Shown piece by piece: positions 58,001-64,000 of a DNA stretch of 64,000 nucleotides. A model generated the notes under the pieces. It had not been told where the DNA came from and made no database searches. It saw nothing but the letters and a program-made list of their open reading frames with translations. The stretch is from Sabethes cyaneus (lineage: Eukaryota > Arthropoda > Insecta > Diptera > Culicidae): contig NC_071353.1 in NCBI RefSeq assembly GCF_943734655.1, positions 27,075,001 through 27,139,000 of the forward strand. Direction: 5' to 3'. The translations under genes and the position numbers were made by a program. Each line of letters starts with the position of its first letter. Positions within the stretch are counted from its first letter, which is position 1.

Positions 58001-59357
58001 GGTAGGGGAACAAGGGGTAAGAAGGCCCGGTGGGGTAAGAGGGACCACATCAATGTTGTGTACTAACATTTCTCGAGAGTACTCCGTTAATTTTCACTGA
58101 AGATTTTTTAAACAGCTTCACTGATATCGCACATTTCTTCTGTTTCGTCAAGAAATCCTTAAATTTTCTACAAATACCCCAGTATGTTTTGTTTATTAGC
58201 CTATCTAAACACTTTCGAGACAACCTGTGGCACTTGACCGTATCCAACGTCAAAACTAGAATCAAAACAAACTTTTCGTTCGGAGTGTCTTCATGCGATA
58301 TAATTTCAGCAGCAACAAATTTAAGGTTTTTCAGCAAAAAAAGCTAAGTATTTTGACGTTTCTCTTACCACTGACTTTAATTGGGCAATTCTTGTTCTGC
58401 GCGTGGCGGAAAAAGTATATAAAATAGTACGGATTGAGAGATAAAAGCAAAATAATGTAAATTGTTAGCTAGGGGTAAGACGGGCCATTTTTCACGGGGT
58501 AAAAGGGCCATACGTCATAGTGCTCATAATTACCTAAAGTTCTTCTATTTAGTGTCTTAATAGATTTTAAAAATATTGAATGAAAAAACCAACCTTTTTC
58601 CTGTTAAATTTGACTAACTATTTTATTATTCTGACAGATACGCATTTCGTTTACGACTTGCAGGCTTCATCAGTGTCTTTTTCGAAATAGAGTACACCTG
58701 TAATAAAAATTATCCCTGAATCTGAGATCATCCTGTCTAACACAGAGCCTCCCACGTCAAAAGAAGCCAACAAGTGCCATTCGAACAACACAATAACAAT
58801 TCGAATCAATGTAAATTTGGATCTAACGGAATCAAAATTCGATGATTCCAATTTACTTAACGTTTCCTTCTTTGCCTTCACCTAAAGTTAATGGTATTCG
58901 AAGAGTAAACGTCCTGCTGACAAATCAACAAAAATAACGCCAAGAAAAGAGTAAATAAAAGCCAGTGGAGTAAAATAACGTCTACTCTTATTTTCAAAAT
59001 TGAACTAGTAGTAAAGTTCCTTCTTTTAGCAGGTGTCTAAATTAAACTATACCTTCCTTTAGCATGTACCTAAACACCCATTAAGAATTTGTTCTTACTT
59101 AGTTAATAATATTGAAATTGTGTTTACAACTCAAAGAAACCTTCAAATCTGCCACAATCCGCCTTACTCCGCCTGGTTGTGAACGAGTAATTTTTAGACG
59201 TTTCGAAAATTGATGAAAAATCACGGAAAAATAAACTAATTAATTCTTTATATAATTTTTAATGGTAGATAAATGAATGCTTTTCCATGCGTGGAACACA
59301 TTTTATGCTAGCAATTTATTCGCTTAGGGGGGCCGTCTTACCCCGTCTTCCCCTACA
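58001..59357. mobile_element. TIR element, ~1.36 kb, GTAGGGGAA ends
   Basis: GGTAGGGGAACAAGGGGTAA at the left and the inverse of GTAGGGGAAGACGGGGTAAG at the right. GGGGTAAGACGGGCC also recurs inside at 58474-58510. It contains the core GACACTGATGAAGCCTGCA (inverse, 58635-58700) seen in the MITE at 148-352. No transposase motif was recognised in its short ORFs. Termini are approximate. Confidence 0.65.
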
Positions 59358-59596
59358 GTAATTCGACAGCAGCCAAGACTGATTCTAGCACTGCGACAAT
59401 TTCTTTTCTTTTCTTTTCTTCATGAATTCCTCATCCCTTAAGTAAAACGTATGCTTGCTTCTCAGACAGGACAGCAACGTTCGGAGCGATAATTGAAACC
59501 CGTAGAATTTACTTAACCCTGCCAACAGATTACTCTAACTAATTATAAAGTTATTTCTATTCCAATTTGTACTAGCAACCGAACGAATTCCTTTTC

Positions 59597-59697
59597 CATG
59601 TTGTGTACTAACATTTCTCGAGAGTACTCCGTTAATTTTCACTGAAGATTTTTTAAACAGCTTCACTGTATATCGCACATTTCTTCTGTTGCGCAGT
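59597..59697. repeat. Second copy of a ~93-bp piece of the GTAGGGGAA element
   Basis: TGTTGTGTACTAACATTTCT through to TATCGCACATTTCTTCTGTT repeats 58053-58146 almost exactly, in the same orientation. Either a second truncated copy or a partial duplication. Confidence 0.75.
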
Positions 59698-59714
59698 ATT
59701 CTTAGTTATTTGGT

Positions 59715-60270
59715 GTATACAAGCAAGGAATCGGACCTACATTGTCCTTCGCAAAACGCTACGATCAAGAAGCATACGCCGCCGTACGGCTGACAATGTA
59801 CAAAACCCTTATTTAACCGGTAGTTCATTATGGACTTGAAACTGTAACATCGCTCACGGTGGAAATACGTGCCCTTGTCGTGTTTGACTGGAAGATACTG
59901 CGGATGATATTTGGTGGAGTACAAACTGAAAGCGGAGAGTGGCGGAGGCGTATGAATCACGAACTAAAGGCACTGCTCGGAGAGATTCCCATCGTACAGC
60001 TGGCGAAAGTCGGTAGGCTACGGCGGGCTGGACACGTCGTAAGATGCCGGACAACAGTGCAACGAAAACAGTTCTCTTCAACGATCCCATCGGCACCAGG
60101 AACAGAGGGGCTCAACGTGCAAGATGGCACGATCAGGTCGATAGTGATTTCTGAGACGACTGTGAAATTGGCGACGAGTAGCCCATGGAGTGGAACGAGT
60201 TGAATGGAGACGACTGCTTAAAAAGCATAAGGCACTCCGGCTCTATGCTGACAGCGGTTTTCCCTTTGGA
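59715..60270 (+). mobile_element. RTE 3'-end fragment within the hAT element
   Basis: The plus strand encodes the C-terminal RTE region in broken frames: IRRRTADNVQNP, MIFGGVQTESGEWRRRMNHE (59859-60203), GHVVRCRTTVQRK/MPDNSATKTVLFNDPIGTR, QRARWHDQVDSDF. Only the 3' part of an RTE, so a standard 5'-truncated insertion carried by the hAT. Confidence 0.8.
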
Positions 60271-62782
60271 AGAACTACATAATTGAGTTATTGTTTGTAG
60301 AATCTTCAATCATGAAATGAAGTCTTATCAGCGATTCAGGCTTCTAGAGTTGTTATTTGATCATGCAAAAAAAATACCGAAAATACCGGTTTTTGATCTT
60401 GGAAAAACCGGTAATTCGGTACTGGAAAATAGCCCGGTAATACCGGTAAAACCGGTATAGCATCCCTAAACGTTGATCATTTGGTTGAGGTACTGTAGCG
60501 AGCGTGCGACGCTACCATGCCTAGGAAAAGCCGACCTAAGTATGGGAGGTCACCGGCTTACTGGTGGACAGCTGAAATTGCGGAACTCCGCGAAGCGTGC
60601 TTTCGTGCGAGGAGAAGGAGGGCAGGGTTGAATGTCGAGTAGCACTTGTTGCTGCACGCGCAGCGCTTAAGAGTGGGATAAAAGCTAGTAAACGAGCCTG
60701 CTTTGAAAGGTTATGTGCTAGTGCCAATGCGAATCTGTGGGGTGATGCCTACAGGGTCGTAATGGCAAAGGCCAAGGGCGTGATGGCGCCCGCAGAGCGA
60801 TCGCCAGAGGTTCTGGAATGGATCGAGGGCCTCTTCCCGCGCCATGAGCCAAGGCCGCTGAGTCGTCCCACGGCCGACGTTCCAGTATCTCAGACCATAG
60901 CGTAAGATGAACATCTAAAGTAACGTGGGCGACGGCGGTTTAGAGGTCGGGGAGGAAGCGACGGTTACGAACGAGGAACTCATTGAGATCGCTAAATCCC
61001 TAAAGGTGAGCAAGGCACTGGGACCAAACGGAATCCCGAATTTGGTCATTAAAACGGCTAATTTGGAGACTCCCGAATTATTCGAGGCAGTAATGAGTAG
61101 ATGCTTGGACAGATGGCCAGAACCTGGTCCTGTTGCCGAAGCTGGGAAAACCTCCGAGTATCCCCTAGTCATATAGGCCGATCTGTCTGCTCGATACTGC
61201 CGGCAAGGTGCTGGAGAGGGTTATCCTTAACAGACTCGTACAGTACACGGAGGGTACAAACAGTCTGTCAAGGAACCAATTCGGCTTCCGTAAAGGCAAA
61301 TCTACGGTGGATGCCATCTTGTTTGTCACGAAGACAGCCGAGGTGGCAATCCAGCGTAAGGACGGGTATCCGCTATTGCGCAATTGTCACACTCGACGAG
61401 AGAAATGCGTTTAATAGCGATAATTGGGACTCTTTAAGCAACTCGCTTCGGAACGTTGGGCCCGGTGTTGTGGAACGTCATGTATGACGAGGTGTTGAAG
61501 CTATAGTTGCCGGTAGGGGTGGAGATTGTCGGCTTTGCAGACGACATCACCTTGGAAGTCTACGGTGAATCTATCAGAGAGGTTGAGTTGTCGGCTGCCC
61601 GCTCTATAAGCATTGTAGAAGATTGGATGCGCTCCAGCAAACTTGAGCTAGCACATCACAAAATGGAGGTTATCGTGGTAGACAACCGCAAGTCGGTGCA
61701 GCAAGCAAAGATCAGCATCGGTGACTGCATTATTTCGTTAACGCGGTCCTTAAAACTAAAACTCTTGGGAGTCATGGTCGACGACAAGCTCAAGTTCAGG
61801 AGTCACGTCGACTATGCCTGCAAGAAGGCTGCCACAGCTGTTTCGGCATTGTCTCGTATGATGTCTAATAGCTCTGCGGTATATGGCAGCAAGCGAAGGC
61901 TTTTAGCCAACGTGGTACAGTCCATACTCAGGTATGGCGGACCGGTGTGGTCATCGGCGTTAGGTACCAAGAGTTATCTAGCCAAGCTGGAAAGCACCTA
62001 TCGTCTCATGTGCTTGAGAGTGGCGAGTGCGTATCGCACAGTTTCACATGACGCAATCTGCGTCTTAGCGGGTATGATGCCTATTGGCATCATCATCAGC
62101 GAGAACATAGAGTGCTTCGACCAACGTGGAACTAGAGGCATACGGAGTACCACAAGATCGGCCTCGATGACCACATGGCAGCGGGCATGGTCTGATTCCA
62201 TAAAAGGCCGGTGGTCAAATCGACTTATCCCGGAACTGTTTGGGTGGGACAACAGGCGCCACGGTGAAGTCAATTTCCACCTGACACAGATTCTGTCAGG
62301 GCATGGCTGTTTTAGACGGTATCTGCACAAGTTTGAGACACGCGGGGGACGTGTCCCGAATGCGTGGATGTTGAGGAAACAGCAGAACATGCTTTCTTCA
62401 TATACTCTCGTTTCGCGGGCGCGAGAAGCAACATGATGGCAGTGAGTGGACAAAACAGTACTTCGGATAACTTAATCCAAAGGATGTGTTCTAGCTCGGA
62501 CGTCTAGGTAGCGGTCAATGCGGCTGTTACCCAGATTGTACTTGAGTTTCAAAAGCGCCGGAGAGCCGATCAATGGCGAATAAAGAGCCTAACTACCATA
62601 GTCCAGTAGTTATCTAAGAGAGTGCGTTAAGCACAATAGCCCCTCCCTGAAGTAATACCGATAAGGTGGTGCCAGGGAGATTGAGGCTGGAGACTCTAGT
62701 AGGGTTCGAGTGGGTCTGGATCCTTACACCCCCAAGTAGCACTTGTAACTAATCATAAAAATAAAAAAAATACAAAAAGGTT

Positions 62783-64000
62783 GCACAGCAGTTACATTTA
62801 GGATACTTGTAACGAGTTAGGTTACATAAAATTAAAAATAGTTACTTTTTAGTTTTCTAGTGACAAAAATCTCAAAAAGTTACCAGGTAGTTACCAAATG
62901 ACCACATTGAAACCTTTTTTTCGAACTGTCAACAACTTGGTCGTCGCAAAACAGTCACATTTCAGTTACGAGTTACCAATTAGTTATCAAGGGACAGAAA
63001 TGAAACCTTTTTCCAAGTTTGTCATCAACTTGCTGGTCGCAAAACAGTTAATTTTCCGTTACGAGTAGTTACGAAGTCAAAAAGAGTCGGCTAGTAACAT
63101 TTTCGCAACAACTTGTTCACTGTTCCTTGTAAACACAACGGATTAAGCAAAAACTAGATCTCAAGAATTTTACTTATGGTAAAGATAAACAATTGGTACA
63201 CGGGTTGTAAAATGCTCTTGTAAATGCGTTTATTTACTTAATTGATGGTACTTGGAATCTTCTCCGCACAGACATTGATATTAAATGAACAAATTTTGAT
63301 TATTCTCAAACGTCAAAACGATCAAGTGACATCGAAACGAAATCGGCAATGAAAATAGGTTACAGTGTAACTTAGAAATGACGACATAAGAAATAAGTGA
63401 CCACAACAGATTTAATATTGGTTACCGTAACCGATAGCGTAACCAGGTCGAAGGCTAAGATTACGTGCAACTAGAATGTAACTGAATTGTAACCTTCTCT
63501 GATTAACACTGCTGGTAAACTGTTTTATTCAAAGTGAAACTATTCTTTGATATTAAATTAACACTTTCTTTTCACAAGAATCACTAAAAAACACCTTTTC
63601 CCGATATCTATGAACAGTGTCTGCTTAAAATCATTTCATGCAATATGCCGAAAACGATACAAAACTTCAAGGACGATGGTGTAGTAGTTAAAACCAAAGG
63701 CAAAATGGCTATGAATTTTACTAAGTGATAGCGAAAACAATTTGTTTTTAATGATTTCTAGGTGAATGCTACACTAATTCATTATTGCTAAGAATAAATT
63801 TAAAAATCAGAAAATTAAAATTAAAATTTTTATATTTGTACATATTTGTTTTACAAAAAATCAATTTTTCATAGAAGTAAGTAACGAAAAGCTAGATTAA
63901 ATAAGAGCGCGTAATTTTTTCAAAGCTAGAATCATGCATTTCACCATAAATTTGAAACTGCATTAAAATTTGTGTTGAAATAACAAGCGAAATTTATACA
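62783..64000. other. GTTAC-rich region, then AT-rich DNA
   Basis: From about 62785 to 63490 the pentamer GTTAC or its complement GTAAC occurs many times in both orientations (for example CAGTTACATTT, AGTTACGAGTTACC, GGTTACCGTAACC), with two similar direct segments near 62930-62960 and 63015-63050 (TCGTCGCAAAACAGT / GGTCGCAAAACAGT). It may be a MITE with subterminal arrays, but I could not fix ends. 63500-64000 is AT-rich with nothing recognised. Confidence 0.45.

Larger units (their letters stand above)
57295..60468. mobile_element. Non-autonomous hAT element, 3.17 kb
   Basis: Ends TAGAGATGC and GCATCCCTA (inverse TAGGGATGC), Ac-like. A perfect 8-bp target duplication AACGTTGA lies at 57287-57294 and 60469-60476. 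Both subterminal regions (57310-57385, 60375-60460) are arrays of ACCGGTA/TACCGGT words in both orientations, as expected for transposase binding sites. There is no transposase. Inside: the TIR element 58001-59357, a 90-bp repeat of part of it, and an RTE fragment. Confidence 0.9.
55686..62782 (+). mobile_element. R1-clade-like non-LTR retrotransposon, copy 2, split by a hAT
   Basis: gag-like part 55700-56568 (RDLGADVWSIRRSRTGDMIL; LTPEVTLQFKNLDEIT) with CCHC knuckles at 56519-56700 (CSRCFEHGHKAWNC, CTRFGTAGQKARDC, the latter with one Cys replaced). Endonuclease 56709-57286 (SCYAPPSWS; VTGNFHAWAVEWGSR, where the family has GDFNA). After the hAT at 57295-60468 it resumes with RACDATMPRKSRPKYGR, fingers (SKALGPNGIPN), RT with GFADDITLEVYGE and the C-terminus LTQILSGHGCFRRYLHKF (61507-62436). 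Many stops. The tail is AAAAATAAAAAAAATAC near 62755-62780. Its 5' end abuts RTE copy D. Confidence 0.85.

Noticed and set aside
1..64000. Endogenous viral insertion
   Set aside because: No capsid, glycoprotein or RNA-virus polymerase motif was seen; all RT sequences match non-LTR retrotransposon families.

Overview
The window looks like nuclear DNA of a large, repeat-rich insect genome, most likely a culicine mosquito. The protein-coding genes are conserved insect genes with short GT-AG introns. The space between them is filled with TIR elements, MITEs, RTE-, R1- and CR1/Jockey-type non-LTR retrotransposons, hAT and piggyBac elements, as is typical of culicines. The species assignment is inference; no database search was possible.

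Seven host genes are supported, all with reconstructed splice sites: an SLC22-type organic cation transporter (minus, 2721-6385), a short-chain dehydrogenase of the farnesol dehydrogenase/DHRS11 type (plus, 15029-16415), the COPII GTPase SAR1 (plus, 25912-26742), golgin-45 (minus, 29779-31149), the U4/U6 snRNP protein PRP4 (plus, 35215-36738), 3-hydroxyisobutyryl-CoA hydrolase (minus, 37297-38489) and the mitochondrial RNA helicase SUV3 (plus, 40480-42788). They do unrelated housekeeping jobs (transport, redox, ER export, Golgi structure, splicing, valine catabolism, mitochondrial RNA decay) and do not form a pathway. PRP4 and HIBCH are convergent.

Region by region: 1-2.7 kb is gene-poor with one palindromic repeat. 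6.4-15 kb is intergenic, with a chain of TIR elements, a ~95-bp satellite and an RTE copy. 17.3-23.4 kb holds a satellite block, a decayed R1-like element carrying a small hAT MITE, a decayed RTE copy and two MITEs. 27.5-29.4 kb is a CR1/Jockey-type element split by a 749-bp hAT element. 31.5-34.2 kb is an RTE copy split by a compound MITE. 34.5-35.0 kb is a pogo-like MITE just upstream of PRP4. 39.1-39.9 kb has two inverted-repeat structures.

The most striking part is 43.4-62.8 kb, a multi-level nest. An RTE element is split by an 11.3-kb hAT element with a perfect 8-bp target duplication. That hAT contains a 3.5-kb RTE with a perfect 16-bp target duplication, a decayed piggyBac element at TTAA, a tRNA-derived SINE and a small inverted piece of its own transposase. 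Directly after it lies an R1-like element that is itself split by a 3.17-kb non-autonomous hAT with an 8-bp target duplication. The order of insertion can be read from the sequence. I found no CRISPR array, rRNA, clear tRNA gene or recognisable viral insertion, and no convincing new functional system; the novelty is in the transposon architecture.
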